Below are positions 43,768 to 55,551 of a DNA stretch of 64,000 nt, piece after piece. The stretch spans positions 8,241,890 to 8,305,889 of the forward strand of contig JAJEKV010000030.1 of NCBI GenBank assembly GCA_021234155.1. Reading direction: 5' to 3'. Every line of letters begins with the position of its first letter. Position 1 is the stretch's first letter. Both the position numbers and the translations under genes were made by a program. The stretch is from Isoetes taiwanensis (taxonomy: Eukaryota > Streptophyta > Lycopodiopsida > Isoetales > Isoetaceae). The notes beneath the pieces are model-generated. The model was not told the origin of the DNA. It saw only the letters and a program-made list of their open reading frames with translations, and searched no databases.

Positions 43768-44402
43768 ATATTCACACGGGGGTTGACGTAGGGCAACGAG
43801 AGCTGTTGGATAGGCATATTCACCCCTTATTCCTTAATCTACACCGCACACAAAGTTCCTCGTTTGTGGGGTATGGATGTACAGAATTTGTTATACTGTA
43901 TAACAAGATTTGCAAAATACTATAAGATTTCAGGCAATATACTATATGGTGTTGATTTTATGGTGAATAAGCCAGAAAGCGAAAGCAAAATCAAAGAACA
44001 ATGATCCCATCGATCCGAGACATCGGATTGCCATTCTAGAATGGGACGAGCATGCATGTTTTGCATGCATGCGGGCGGCGCATGCCCGTTCTGGTTGGGA
44101 GTACGCTATTTTAGGCGCGTTTCTGCTTCGACTTCTCATCGGCGCTTCCTCTTCTCTCTCAGCAGTACCTTATTCTCTTTGAATTGTTTCCAGGCAGGGG
44201 AGGGGCTTCTTCCTGCCTGGTTTGGCCAATTTGGCGTTTCTTTCATGCTGTCCGTTCTCGGCCTTTAGCCTTCATCCTGTGACCTTCGTCCTCGATCCTA
44301 GTTTGTTAAGGAAGTCCTTTGGTATTCGGGCGGGGCGGTTTGTTGGTTTCATGCGAGTCCCATTCTAGAATTGTGACATCGTTAGCTCAACCCAAAATAA
44401 TA
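43768..44402. other. no gene recognised
   Basis: A hairp­in-forming gcatgcatg-ttttg-catgcatgc at about 44049-44072 and the word attctagaatgggac/gtcccattctagaat near 44035 and 44360 (inverted) are the only structures seen. Both are short. Confidence 0.4.
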
Positions 44403-46583
44403 ATGTTTGACATGGAAGCTTTACTAAAGTTCATGGTCGTCTTCTATCAGGTACAACACTCAAACATGTAGATGTAAGTGGTTGTTTTATGTGAAAATTG
44501 ATGCAAATGCCATTGATACCGCATAAATATTTTGCAATCTAGAAATGGAGCTTTCTACCACATTGTTTACTCGCTTGACTATTAATTGAGTTTTTTTTTT
44601 TTTTTTTTTTTTTTTTTCTCAATATTCTTAAAAGTAGATGCTCCAATTTAATGGAAAACTATGCTAGTTTTCTAGAAAGCATGATGGATTAAATTTATTA
44701 CGTAATAGGTGGAACATTGATCACTTGCCACGTATGCAGAACATTATGCAGTTATGAAAGCAAAATTATCTAAATATATTATGCAATGTGCTTCATGTAC
44801 TTTTGGTGCAGAAAACCTACTGTAGTGCCACTTGAAGCAGCCTGCACACTTGTATAAGGTTAGAGCCTATTTGGTTTCTATTTTTAAATCCAGAGCGAAG
44901 GTTTATTATGAAAAGAAAAGTTTTGATGGCATGTGGTTTGTTGATAACGTAAGGTTCCATATGTTAAAGCATATGATGCATGTCTTTTGAAGTGCATGTT
45001 TGACATGTGGATGTCAAACAACAACTATGCTAATATTATGGCTTAAATTTTTTTTTTTTAAAATGGCTCATGCACTTTACGATACATGGGGCTTTTGTAT
45101 AGTTATTGCAAGGACGATTCCTTGGAGTTCTAAAGATGCACGAAGTTGGATTTCTTCATTTTTCCTTATTCAAGGCAACTATTGCCATGAGTAACTATAA
45201 TATTTAGGCTGAACATATTGATGGCATATGGCAGCTGAGCTGTATTTCTATGCATTTTGACTCATTGGTCGAGAAAATTTATGGCTTATAAAATGGGACG
45301 GCATACCTACACAAGGCATTGATGAGGTTAGTATTCTGAATTCTACATTTGGCGCAACAGCACATATTGAATGCAACAACGGAACGTGTCTTCAAGGATA
45401 TTTATGTGCCAAGAAGGCATGCCGCTTGCTTATATTTTCACAAGTTTAGCTTCATCTTTCCTAAGCATGAGCTCTGGCTTTCCCTTGATTGCTTCTTATT
45501 TTATACTCTTGGTCGGATTGACACATCACTGGAGAAAAGACTTGTCTTTGGTGCAAGAATCATGCATCTGCAAGCGTGCCATGATTTATTTAGAACACAA
45601 TGAATGCTGGCTACAGAAAAAAGTTCAAGAACATGGTTGTACCAGAAGCTTAATTTGATAAATTCATGCTGAAGAAATCCAGGTATAAGTGTTTTCTTTC
45701 AAATAGATTTCCATTGTAGAACAGTTTTGCCTATGGGCTTAGATATTCACGAGCTTTAGGGTGACAGAGTTGCCATATTTTTAGAAGCCAAAGAGTTTGC
45801 AACAAGCTGGGCCTTTCTTATATAAGATTTGGAGATTACAGGTCCCTTGACATGACAAAGGTCTATGAAAAGATTCTGTATAAATAATAGGATGCAGATT
45901 TCTGTTTTTCTAGACAGCCTGCCATACTTTTATTTCAAATGTCTTTTCCATATAGCTTTTTCTAACATAAGGGCAAAAGGATCACAATGGACAATCGGTG
46001 ATGAACCGAGAGGCCGGTTCAAGCCGGGGGTTTTTTTTTTTTTTTCTTTTCAATGCATTTAGATTACAATTCTTTTGCATGGCAATCTGAGCTCCGTTTA
46101 ATTTCACATTTGTTCTCTGTGATGGTCTTTGGCTATGCCTTGGTCGCTATCTAATGAGGTTGCTTGAGTTCTACTTGGTTTTGTATATGTTGATTACAGA
46201 ACATATACTCCTCGCAGACTATACAATAGACATTGGACCTAAAACGTACATGGCAAATTGAAAGCTCGTATTTGTATCTAGTAGCTTAAAAATAGTATTC
46301 TGCAAACTTCTTGTGTTATTTATGCTATTTCGATAATTTCATAATCATTATTCATCATCTTTGCAATCAGGTTTACGAGGCTGATGTGCACGGCGAACTG
46401 GAACTATGTCCGAAGCTCGATGAGAGAAGTAAACATAAATTTGAGAGAGTGTCACTAGTCCTTACGAATTATGCTCTTCGCTCTGATTATTTTGAGAGAG
46501 GGCAAGTCAAGAAGAACAAAAGGGATCCTAATTGGTTTTCTGTACAATCAGAAGACCATACATGGTGGCTCGAAATGTTTCAG
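44403..46583 (+). CDS. candidate multi-exon gene, unrecognised product
   Basis: The clearest exon is 46371-46583: acceptor tttgcaatcag, then VYEADVHGELELCPKLDERS, KHKFERVSLVLTNYALRSDY, FERGQ and EDHTWWLEMFQ, donor gtaaaa. Its amino-acid use is clearly protein-like. A possible first exon at 44403-44450 reads MFDMEALLKFMVVFYQ before gtacaa. Between them 45371-45658 holds a hydrophobic frame (AYIFTSLASSFLSMSSGFPL, IASYFILLVG) that could encode membrane helices, but a second frame is also open there. I do not recognise the family; joining these pieces is speculative. Confidence 0.35.
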
Positions 46584-46790
46584 GTAAAAAAATAGAATTA
46601 TACAGTATTAAAATGGTGTTTGATCAGACTGAATTGCCAAGGTTAATAGGACTTTATGAATCGAAGAGCTGCTCAGAGTAGATGGCCATGGTTCTTTTAA
46701 AGTTAAATCTCATCTGGCATCGGATCTAAAAAGTGAGAAGGCGATGTGTCTTTCTAGAAAATAGGTAATTTAAGGTGAGTTTTGAGGAAG
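46584..46790. other. spacer before LINE 3' end
   Basis: AT-rich, no gene; ends in gaggaaggaagg, the LINE tail/target. Confidence 0.4.
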
Positions 46791-46965
46791 GAAGGTTCTT
46801 TTATCGTCCGCGAAGGCCAATCGGCTTATGGGACCCAAATTACATGGGTGCAGCAAGCCCGTTGCTACCCGGATTAAAAAACCCCCTTACGAGGGAAAAA
46901 CCGTCGCAACAACAAGCCTGCTAGCAGCTGTACAAATATACATATACACATGAATTCCCGGCACC

Positions 46966-47875
46966 TCAGGTAGGTGCGCGGGGACAGAGGTGAGTCCGCA
47001 GATCCAAAACCTCATGGAGATAGGAGCCAAGGGATCGAACTGACGGCGTACTGAGTAGCTCGTGTAGTGGCAGACCAGGTCGCACCAAGAGGGCGTAGCG
47101 AGCCCGGACCTGACTATAGGCTGGACAGCTCTGGAAGGCATAGCTTTCATCCTCAACAACCCCCAGCGGGCAACACTGACAAAGCCTGTCCTGGCGCGGC
47201 TCTCCAATCCACCGACCCGTCTCAAGCCGAAGATGGTGGGCCTCTGTTCGAATGGACGCGATGATTCTGCGCTTCTTCATGGGCAACTGAGAACGCAGGT
47301 AGAGCTGTGGGCTTCGAACCAGGGTGGGGTTTATGTGTTGTTTGTAGTGTGCCATCTTTACTGCTCCGAGCATTGTGGTCCCGTGAGCTTCCCGTGAAAC
47401 AAGAGTCCAAGTACCCCTCGGCCTATCCCGGCCAACGCCTATGTGCACCGGACGCACCTATATGCCTCTACGTTCGGTCGGCGCCCACCGGGCTCTCTTT
47501 GTCCTTCCAACAAGCCCTAAGTCGCTTGGGCGCATCACCGCGTAAGCCAGAAGCTGCGGGGAGCCGAAAGTGTGGCCCATGCCGGGCCACCTTGTGGAAA
47601 TAAACAATGTGTCTATCGAGGGTCGCGATCTTCGCAGGGGCATGAATCTCGTCTCCCGCAACAAGATCCGATATGGAACCGAGGGCTTGACCCCAAGTGC
47701 CCGCGTCAAAAATGCCTTCGGACCTGCTCCAAGTCGTTCCAAGTCGCCAAAGACACCACTTTGGGCCCCACACCTCGACCCCATACGTAAGAACCTGGCT
47801 CCACCCGGTTCGGAACAAATGTATTTGGTGGCCCCAATCATACAACCGCCTGCGGACTATTGTTTTGCATTGCAT
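46966..47875 (-). pseudogene. LINE ORF, C-terminal part
   Basis: Frames 47875-47468 and 47457-46966 carry GVEVWGPKW, DRHIVYFHKVARHGPHFRLP and then HYKQHINPTLVRSPQLYL, RIIASIRTEAHHLRLETGRW and LCQCCPLGVVEDESYAFQSC. This parallels the 37.4-38.5 kb copy residue by residue in places (IASIRT..H.L..ETxRW; CxCC..xVxEDES). Frameshifts at about 47700 and 47460 break it. Confidence 0.85.
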
Positions 47876-47977
47876 ACAACGCCTTCCAACTTGCGGTCAC
47901 CCGAAGGCGAATGGATGCATCCCAATACATTGAGGACGGAAATTCCACCTCCAGGTACTTGTAGCTGGGTGTGACCT

Positions 47978-49340
47978 CTACCATCTGCCCCTGATAAGTG
48001 AGTGCCTGAGGTGCCGGATGACGGAGGAGGATATGAGGACCACCTTAGTCTTGGCCAGGTTGACACGCATGTTCGTCGCCTGGCAGAATGTGTCCAGGGC
48101 ATCTAGGTGTGCCTGCATGCCCTCTGGTGTATGGGCCAAGGGGTCCACATCATCCACATAGATGAGTTGCCGGATGACCTGGTGCAAGAGTCAGATACCC
48201 CCCCCTCCCCATTGGCGCAAGCCCGGGCTTCCTAACCGGTCAATGTAAAGTCCAAAGAGTGTGGGTGAGAGAGGACAACCTTGCCTAACTCCAATGCTGC
48301 TGGCAAATGACTGTCCTTCCGGTTGCATGCGGCCTGTGCAGCTCTTGTACAGTCTGTACACTGCGTTCTGCAGATCCACAGGGAGCCCCAGATGGTGCAA
48401 TCTTGCCCACAACTTTTCCCGGGGTACCGTGTCGAAAGCTTTTACAAAGTTCACAAAACAGCAGTACAGGTGCTGTCCTCGACCAAGGCCCTGAGTGTGA
48501 AGATGTAATCAATGGTCGAATGTCGGGGTCGGAAGCCTACCTGGGTAAGTGCCCCGATATCGCTCCGCCTACCGTTACCGCCGCTCGAGAATGCCCGCCA
48601 ACAAAGGCTTGGCAAACACCGAAATGACCATGATGGTTCTCAGAATTGGGCCGGACGGTGTGGTCCCCCGCCTTGTAGATCGGAACAACCCCGCGCCTGT
48701 GGTCCATGACCGGGGAAAACCCTCTTGCGGGTACCGTTTGAACAAAGGCAGCAAGGACAGGCACCATAGGCTGTCCTGCCCACTTGAGCAACTCCGCTTG
48801 CAGGCCGTCTAAGTCTGCTGCCTTCCCATTAGCCAGGCGCTGCAGCCCCTCGACATCTTCTTCTGTGATCACCAGCGGTGGGCCATGTTGCGGGGGCACA
48901 TCTGTCCGTGTTCCCAGGGGATCATAAAGCTGTTGCAGGTACTGCTCCCATTGATCCGCCATGATGTGCCCTGTAGGCTGTGCTGGCCTTTGGAGTACCC
49001 TGCGCCAGAAAGTTCTCGGGTGAGTGTCTAGTAAGCCGAACATTTCTCCTTGGTGCCTTGCCAGGTATCTTGCCTTTGTTTCCTTGAGGAAGGCGCGGTA
49101 ATGGCTGGTGGCCTGAGCTCGCGTGTCCTGATCCACGATGCGACGGAGTGCGCGTTTGCGTTCCTTACACTCAGCATCAAACCATCTGTTACGCGGAAAT
49201 GTTGCGGCCTCTGATCTCTGGCGTGGAGGAGGTCTCCCAAAGCAGCTGTCTGCCCTTGTTCTGAGGAGCTCAACCAGTTGGTCGGTTTGCTGCTCCAGCG
49301 TGTGGGCCCGCTGAACTGTCGGGAGGGCTTCTGCGAGCAT
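47978..49340 (-). pseudogene. LINE reverse transcriptase, broken
   Basis: From 49340: MLAEALPTVQRAHTLEQQTD, RNRWFDAECKERKRALRRIV, FWRRVL, NGKAADLDGLQAELLKW and VVPIYKAGD, the start of reverse transcriptase. After a frameshift near 48670 and further breaks, 48454-48191 has FVKAFDTVPREKLW and GVRQGCPLSPTLFGLYIDRL, and 48187-47978 has the catalytic YVDD in QLIYVDDVDPLAHTPEGMQA and MRVNLAKTKVVL. At least three frameshifts are needed, so no full enzyme is made. Confidence 0.88.
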
Positions 49341-49347
49341 GTCAGCA

Positions 49348-50121
49348 TAAGGGTAAAAGTATGCTGGTGGGTATCAAAAACATGCGTCCGGACGCATGCT
49401 TTTAGCACCCCTACTTCTTGCTTTTTTTTGGGTGCTCGTGTGTGCTGGTGGGTTCGTTTTTTTACACTCTTCATTTGCTAAGAGGATTCTTCAGCCAAGA
49501 ATCATTCCACATTGCTCGAATTTTCCATCAGATTAACATCGATTTCATTAGATTGGAGTCTGACTAGTGCGCAGAAATGACCCAAACTCCAAATTGGCAT
49601 GTGAATCTCCAATTAGTTGCTCAATCCATCATATCTTTTCATAAAACTTATCCACCAAGGTAGGATTGTCATTTCGACCATATTCAACCTAAAAGCCCCA
49701 TCTAATTTTGCGTAAATTGGGCTAACTTAAGAGATTTCTCACTGTTTTACAAAAAACCTGTTGTAAGAATGGTTTTTCTTTAATTTTTCACTCAATATCC
49801 CAAATTAGGTTCTGAAATTTTGCACGTAGGATATGGGTGCATGGCTGATTATGAAAATCTGAAAAGCCCCATCTGATTGAGCTTAATTTGGGCTAAATTA
49901 AGAAATTTTGTTCTGTTTTACCAAAATTGCTGCAGAAATGGGTTTTCTCTAATTGCTCACTCAATATCCCAAATTAGGCCCTGAAATTTTGCATGTATGA
50001 TCGAATTGCATGGCCGATTATGAAAAAAAAAAAAAAAGGTGCTGGAAAGTGCTGGAAAGTGCTGGGTGCTGGGTGCTGCATCGCATTTATTTGATATCCA
50101 TCAGCATACTTTTGCCCGTAA
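49348..50121. mobile_element. 768-bp TIR element with TAA target duplication
   Basis: Left end gggtaaaagtatgctggtgg (49351 on) and right end, read in complement, gggcaaaagtatgctgatgg form a 28-bp inverted repeat with four mismatches. TAA lies at 49348-49350 and 50119-50121. On the LINE strand, the reading frame on both sides (EQAEGY and YADMLAEAL) joins sensibly across one TTA copy, which confirms the ends. The inside holds a near-palindrome catgcgtccggacgcatg (49382-49399), two diverged copies of a 180-bp unit (about 49675-49850 and 49850-50030) and gtgctgg microsatellite-like sequence. No transposase. TAA target and size fit a non-autonomous Harbinger-type element. Confidence 0.85.
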
Positions 50122-50219
50122 CCCTCCGCCTGCTCATAATCCAAGCGCAACCGAGGTCGGCAAGGTGCTGCTACTGAGGGGGCCGTAGCGGCTGGCCAGG
50201 CCAGCCTCACATAGAGTGG

Positions 50220-51086
50220 GAGGTGATCTGAGTCGGCCTCCTCGTCCCGACTGTCCGTGCCCACGTGAAAATGGCTGACACATCCTGTGCAGCCACTATG
50301 ACATAATCCACGACACTAGTTCCGCCGCCATGATTGTCCTGTCTGCAAGTGTACCCGTGGGAAGAGGGCATTGCATATGAGCAGGTCAAAGATACCACAC
50401 ATCAGGAGCAATTGTCTGCCGAAGCGGGTGACCTGACTGTCATCTGAGTGCCGTGGGGAACCTGCCGTTGCGAGACGCAACTGCAGCACGTCATCCGCGA
50501 GGGGGTCCAGCCGCATGGCCTGTTCCACCCCTGTCCGCGCATTGAAGTCTCCAAGGAGCATGACTCTGCCCATCCGCTTGTGCTGCTGTATGTCATCATA
50601 TAGATCGACATACGGGTCCATCCTGTCCACCTCCAGGTGGCTGTGATAGAAGGGACTCTCTGCATGGGGAAAGTAGCAAGCAGCTAGGAAGAGAGGATCG
50701 CCGCCAGGGTGGTGCACTCGGACCCACAAGTAGCGGTTATGTCTGTCGGTCTTCTGGAGGGAAACCAAATGTGCCAAGGCTACCCGATAGTAGCAGGCAA
50801 CCCCATCGTGCCCACGTCTCCCTGTACAACCATTGAACACCGAAAAATGCTGGTACCCTAGCAGATCGGGCAGCCTGTGGCCTGGGTGTTCCCATGTCTC
50901 CATGAGGAAGATGAGGTTCATGTCCATAGCTACTGAATTGAGGCTATCGCCCTTCTGCCATGGGAAACCCCGACAGTTCCAAACCACCACCCGGAGGCAC
51001 AATTCCTTTGAGGCAATATCCATATCTTTCGAGCAAAACCATTTAATTGAAGATTGTGTTAAACAAGGGTGTTGGCGCATAAGCAC
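50220..51086 (-). pseudogene. LINE endonuclease domain
   Basis: The frame from 51023 (MDIASKELCLRVVVWNCRGF) has FLMETWE, DGVACYYR, VMLLGDFNARTG and, after a shift near 50330, TSVVDYVIV and SDHLPLYVRL: the apurinic-type endonuclease with its N, E, D..N and SDH residues. Breaks near 50330 and 50240 interrupt it. The frame continues into the linker LRLDYEQAEGY and stops making sense at the inserted TIR element. Confidence 0.88.
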
Positions 51087-51345
51087 CAGTCTTATAATAT
51101 GACCAAATCCTTAAGATATTAGTAGCCATTCCCTTGTTAACCCGGAAATGCAGGACTTCTTCTCCAGCTCCAAAAATTAAGGGTATAGCTCATTAAGTGG
51201 ATTTGGTTCTGGATTATACCTTGCGTTAGAAGGTACCTAATACATGGGATTTCCAGCATATACAATAATGGTATTAGGGCCATGCTAAATTCTTTTAAAT
51301 AGGATCTCTAATGCGTAGGTTTTATGAACTTGTTAAATGTCAAAT

Positions 51346-52834
51346 GTTAGCTTTGAAATTGCCCCCGCATAATTGAGACTAAAGCTGGGACTGGACTGAT
51401 AAAGCTAGGCCTTATGCAGATCAAAAGATGGTAGCATGTCTCTATACCATTAAGAAGGTAGGAATATATCTGAATGTATATATTAGTAGGTCGTTTGGAA
51501 TGCACATAGCTACATGGTAATGGAACTTTATTTTTTTTATTTATGTTGCTCTACAATGTGAATGCCTGGAGCCAATATACTTTGGTTCATCTCCATGCAG
51601 TATGAGTACTTTGCTATGGATAAAGGAGTACTGCCTCGACTTTATCAGATCATTTCTAAATGACAATAGTGTTCTTAGCACTCACATGTTCTTCCATGCA
51701 TTCTGGCACACCATCATGCCACATAGAGAGGAGGATCTTTACAAAGTTGAGGTTCTTAGCTATTAATGCAAGATCCCAATTTGCATGTCATTTTCAACCA
51801 AAAGGTCAGTTCGTTGTGGAACTTTGAATTGTTACTCATAATTGTCGCTATATATTTTGATTGACACTTTTTCTTGTCACATGTTATTCAAGACATTGCA
51901 ATTTTGCTATTAAAGTACACTCATAAGCGAGATCCAGACGTATGGTAGAAAGTTAGCAGATCACTAGTTAGCTTTGAAGTTGCCTCCCGCATAATTGAAA
52001 CTAAGGCTGGGACTGGACTGATAAAGCCAGGCCTTATGCAGATTAAAAGATGGGAGCAGGTCTCTATACCATTAAGAAGGTAGGAATATATCTGAATATA
52101 TATATTAGTAGGTCGTTTGGAATGTACATATCTGCTGCCCCTGAAGTTAATCAAAGGCTTCCATCAAATTCGCAAGGACTGCATCTGGCACTAGCTTTGA
52201 AGGTCCAGCACATTAATTATGTTACTATTTTGCTTGCAACCCATTTGTAAGAGGATTTCAAGACCATTGCAAAATTTGGAAGGATGCACACACAAGATGT
52301 TACGCCCTTGGGCAGGAGTTCAGTGGCTATGAAACTTAGGTAATGGAACTTGTTTATTTTGTTTATTTATGTTGCTCTACAATGTGAATGCCTAGAGCCA
52401 ATATACTTTGGTTCATCTCCATGCAGTGGGAGTACTTTGCTATGGATAAAGGAGTACTGTCTTGACTTTATCAGGTCATTTCTGAATGACAATAGTGTTC
52501 TTAGCACTCACGTGTTCTTCCATGCATTCTAGCACACCATCATACCACACAGAGAGGAGGATCTTTACAAAGTTGAAGTTCTTAGCTGTTAAGGCAAGAT
52601 CCCAATTTGCATGTCATTTTCAACCAAAAGGTCAGTTCATTGTGGAACTTTGAATTGTTACTCATAATTGTTGCTACATTTTTTATTGACACCTTTCCTT
52701 ATCACATGTTATTCAAAGACACTGCAATTTTGATTCTATTCTATACATGTTATTCAAGACACTGCAATTTTGCGTTTAAAGTACACTCATAAGCAAGATC
52801 CAGAAATAGCATAGAAAGTTAGCAGGTCACTAGC
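51346..52834. repeat. large tandem duplication (621-bp and 868-bp copies)
   Basis: Copy 1 is 51346-51966, copy 2 is 51967-52834; both start gttagctttgaa and end with tagaaagttagcag(a/g)tcacta. They are about 90% alike, but copy 2 has about 205 bp (52130-52335) absent from copy 1. That extra stretch has a frame APEVNQRLPSNSQGLHLALA. Copy 2 also carries an internal 39-bp duplication near 52705-52775 (catgttattcaa.gacactgc). Confidence 0.92.
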
Positions 52835-54210
52835 CAGCATGCACGAAGTTGCAGTGGACAACCTCCTACAAGTGTCTCCAACAGAAAGGCTTTATAAGCA
52901 TATTCATATTTGCCGAGCATTATGGGGTTGTAGAACTCTTGTTGCGCAGAGGAAGTAGAAGACCTTCAGTCAGATATAAGAGTCTTGTATGTGGAAAGAT
53001 CAGAAGGTGTGAACTTGTGGGCACTACCTGTCTGATGATGCAATTGAGCCATAATGCGTGAAAAAGCTTTTCATGTTTACATCATATAATGAAGGCTTCT
53101 GATACAGGCAGGTTTTTCTGCAGCTTGTAAAGGATAGGCTTGGTTTCTTGTGTGCCCGCCCAACGAAAATGCACTTTTTGAAACTGTGCTGATGCACTTT
53201 TTGACAGGCGAAGCTATATTAGTTGTAATATCATCAAAGAAATATTCGTCAATGAGAAGTGTTATCTTGATTCATGGGTATTCCATAAGCTTTTGGACGT
53301 TTTTGAATTGTTTTTAGTATTGATAATTGGGTCTGTTTCTCGTCATTTCCAGTTATCCTTATGATACTACACCATTGAACTAGAAAAAAGTCCCACAATT
53401 GAGCAGCGCACATTTACAAGTCCCATGCTTGGGCTAGATTAAGTCATGGCAGATAACAAAGCATATGCACTCCACAGCAACAAAGCTTTCACAGGCAGAA
53501 AAAAAGGCGAATAAGATGATCAGCGAGACAAGAATAGAATATAGCGCATTATAAACCATTAAAGCCTCTACACTATCTGCGCATGCCCAAATCTAGCTTT
53601 TTTGTGCATTTCAGCTTGAGGGTGTATATAATTTCTCTGCAAATCAGCATTCCATGTTCTTCCAGATTTGAGTCAATCCTGTCTAACGTTTCCACTAATT
53701 TGTAACAACTCATCCAGTGTTACTACGCTGATGCCTTTGTTATATCTTTTAGCTAGACTAGAGAAGATGTAGATTCGTACTGATAATGCCTGCATGGACA
53801 GATAGTCAATGCCACTTATTGAGCATAGATTGTTGATTCAAATTCTGCCAAGCATACCAATGATGGCACCACCCACAAACACATGTATTTTCTAAATCAG
53901 ATTTCTCAAGAAAAGGGCTTCAAACATTCACGCAACAAAAATGGCTTCGGATTACACAACATTTTTATGATTGCCTTTTGATGCGTGTGAGTTTGAAGCC
54001 AGAAACTTAGCAAACAAGAATCTCAATCTATGCTAGCAGTGGATGCAGAGAACAAGATTACTACTACACTTCAAGCTATTATCCGCAGATGTGAAGTGCA
54101 AACATTCCGAGCAGAAACATGCTATCATCTGATTGCCTTTTGCTATGGAATCTAATGCAACAAAAGCTAGCAATGTGCATTAACGGAGTTTTAATCCTAG
54201 AGTTCCTTAC
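52835..54210. other. no clear gene
   Basis: 52849-53061 is open in one frame and reads EEVEDLQSDIRVLYVERSEG in another; it could be a decayed exon. Further right nothing is supported. At 54110-54070 on the minus strand GNQMIACFCSECLHFTSAD may be a downstream exon of the next candidate gene. Confidence 0.3.
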
Positions 54211-54876
54211 TTGATATTCTGGCAACATTGCTTGTGACCAAACCTGGAATAGAAATTGGTTTGGCAGATGTATAACTTGATTCCCCATTGGTTGGTATCT
54301 CCTCCCAGATTTGCTATCCTTGGCAGAGTTTCAACACATAAAGTTGCAGAAGATAAATTTGCCGCTTCCATCCATTTATCAACTAACATACGACATTTGC
54401 AATATTAATGTTTAAAGACTTACCAGAATGACTGCAATCATGACACACATGTTTTATCCACTCAATCATGTCTGGGCCAAGTTGACGAATAAGGAATTTT
54501 GTTCCGATGCCTTTATAGTGACCACACTATTTTAGCTGAATATTGCTCTGTTAAAACCCTGCAAAAAGGAGACAGTTTAAAATATATCTTAGAAATGTTA
54601 CTGAATGTACGAAATAAATCCCACAAAAAAGAGTTTATTGTTCATAGCAGATCTGGAGCAAAAGCAAAATGGTGCAACATCTTGTATTTAGAAGCAACTT
54701 AAAAACCACTCTGAAACTGAAAAGCCATTATATTTCTGAGATCCTCTTGGACTTAAGTCAAACATTGGATTCTCCATAATTTTACCACATCATACAAAAA
54801 AACTGGGGACCAGTGTAGGTTTACCTGCTTCAATGACAATGTTCTATTGATTCTGGCATAATGCACAAAGCTAAAT
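54211..54876 (-). CDS. candidate multi-exon gene, unrecognised product
   Basis: Three minus-strand segments have paired splice signals. 54876-54826: after tatttag, FVHYARINRTLSLKQ, donor gtaaac. 54526-54424: after aaaatag, GHYKGIGTKFLIRQLGPDMI, EWIKHVCHDCSHS, donor gtaagt (phase 1). 54382-54211: after gttag, in the matching phase, VDKWMEAANLSSATLCVETL then PRIANLGGDTNQ, with a possible donor gtaagg. The phase match between the last two exons supports a real gene. I cannot name the family; the sequence looks like a large conserved nuclear or regulatory protein. Exons upstream (an isolated piece near 55260-55195 ending at gtaaga) and downstream are uncertain. Confidence 0.5.
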
Positions 54877-55551
54877 AAGAGAGGAAGCTAAGTAAGCTAA
54901 TGCACAAGGCCTTGACTCCTCGTTTTTCAAATCCCACTACCAAAGCTTTCCTTAAATTACAATAAAATCCAAGTGTTGTCCCAAGTATGATGTTTGACAT
55001 AGAAAACAGCTGATAAGAAACAATACTGGCTGTAAAAGCACCAGGTCTTAAACACTGAAGAAATCTCTGGAATGTGGCTCCTGGATATGCTAGGTCGAAC
55101 CAAAATGGGGCCCTTCTAGATGCCCATAAAGTGAAGGAACATAGGAAAAGAAAAACTGTCTGTAAATCACAACACAGAGAATCTTACCAAAGATTCTGTG
55201 ATGGGTTGGGCAATTCAGCAGGTGAAAAATGCTGATATAAGAGACTTCATCTGGGAATAGCTAAATTTAAACTACATTGCGTCACATTTTGTTGGATCTA
55301 AATAATTGAAGGTTTGGGGTTTTTTTAGACACTTGCTAATCTTAGACATTTGGCCACATTTTTGGATGATGCGAGCTTCTGGATGAATCGATAAAGTGCA
55401 GGCGGACAAAAATACCTTGCCGGGGCGGTGCAGATTTAATCCCACAGAAGTATCTAATTCCCTACCACAGTTGATCAGGAAATAAGCACTATAATACTAG
55501 AACGTCTACTTACGTTAGTTTTTGCATTTGCATTTGGTGAGAAGAGATAGA
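54877..55551. other. no gene recognised
   Basis: AT-rich. A minus-strand stretch near 55260-55195 ends at a donor-like gtaagatt; too short to call. Confidence 0.3.

Larger units (their letters stand above)
46791..51086 (-). mobile_element. non-L1 LINE, nearly full length, split by a TIR element
   Basis: On the minus strand: endonuclease (51086-50220), linker, reverse transcriptase (about 49340-47980), C-terminal zinc region (47875-46966), then the family 3' hairpin (46917-46878) and tcgtccgcg near 46804. The 3' tail is a short GAAGG run. A 768-bp inverted-repeat element sits between endonuclease and reverse transcriptase. It is much more GC-rich than its surroundings (visible as CG-rich codons from 47 to 51 kb). 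No target duplication was found. The same family is represented at 37.2-38.5 kb. Confidence 0.88.

Noticed and set aside
44041-44075. gcatgcatg hairpin as regulatory element
   Set aside because: Short alternating purine-pyrimidine palindrome; such sequences arise easily and nothing else supports a role.
46000-46046. tRNA-like B box (ccggttcaagccgg) followed by a T run
   Set aside because: No A box at suitable distance upstream; the palindromic ccgg pair alone is weak evidence.
47067-49481. Many plus-strand frames of 60-134 codons
   Set aside because: They are antisense to the GC-rich LINE reverse transcriptase on the minus strand.
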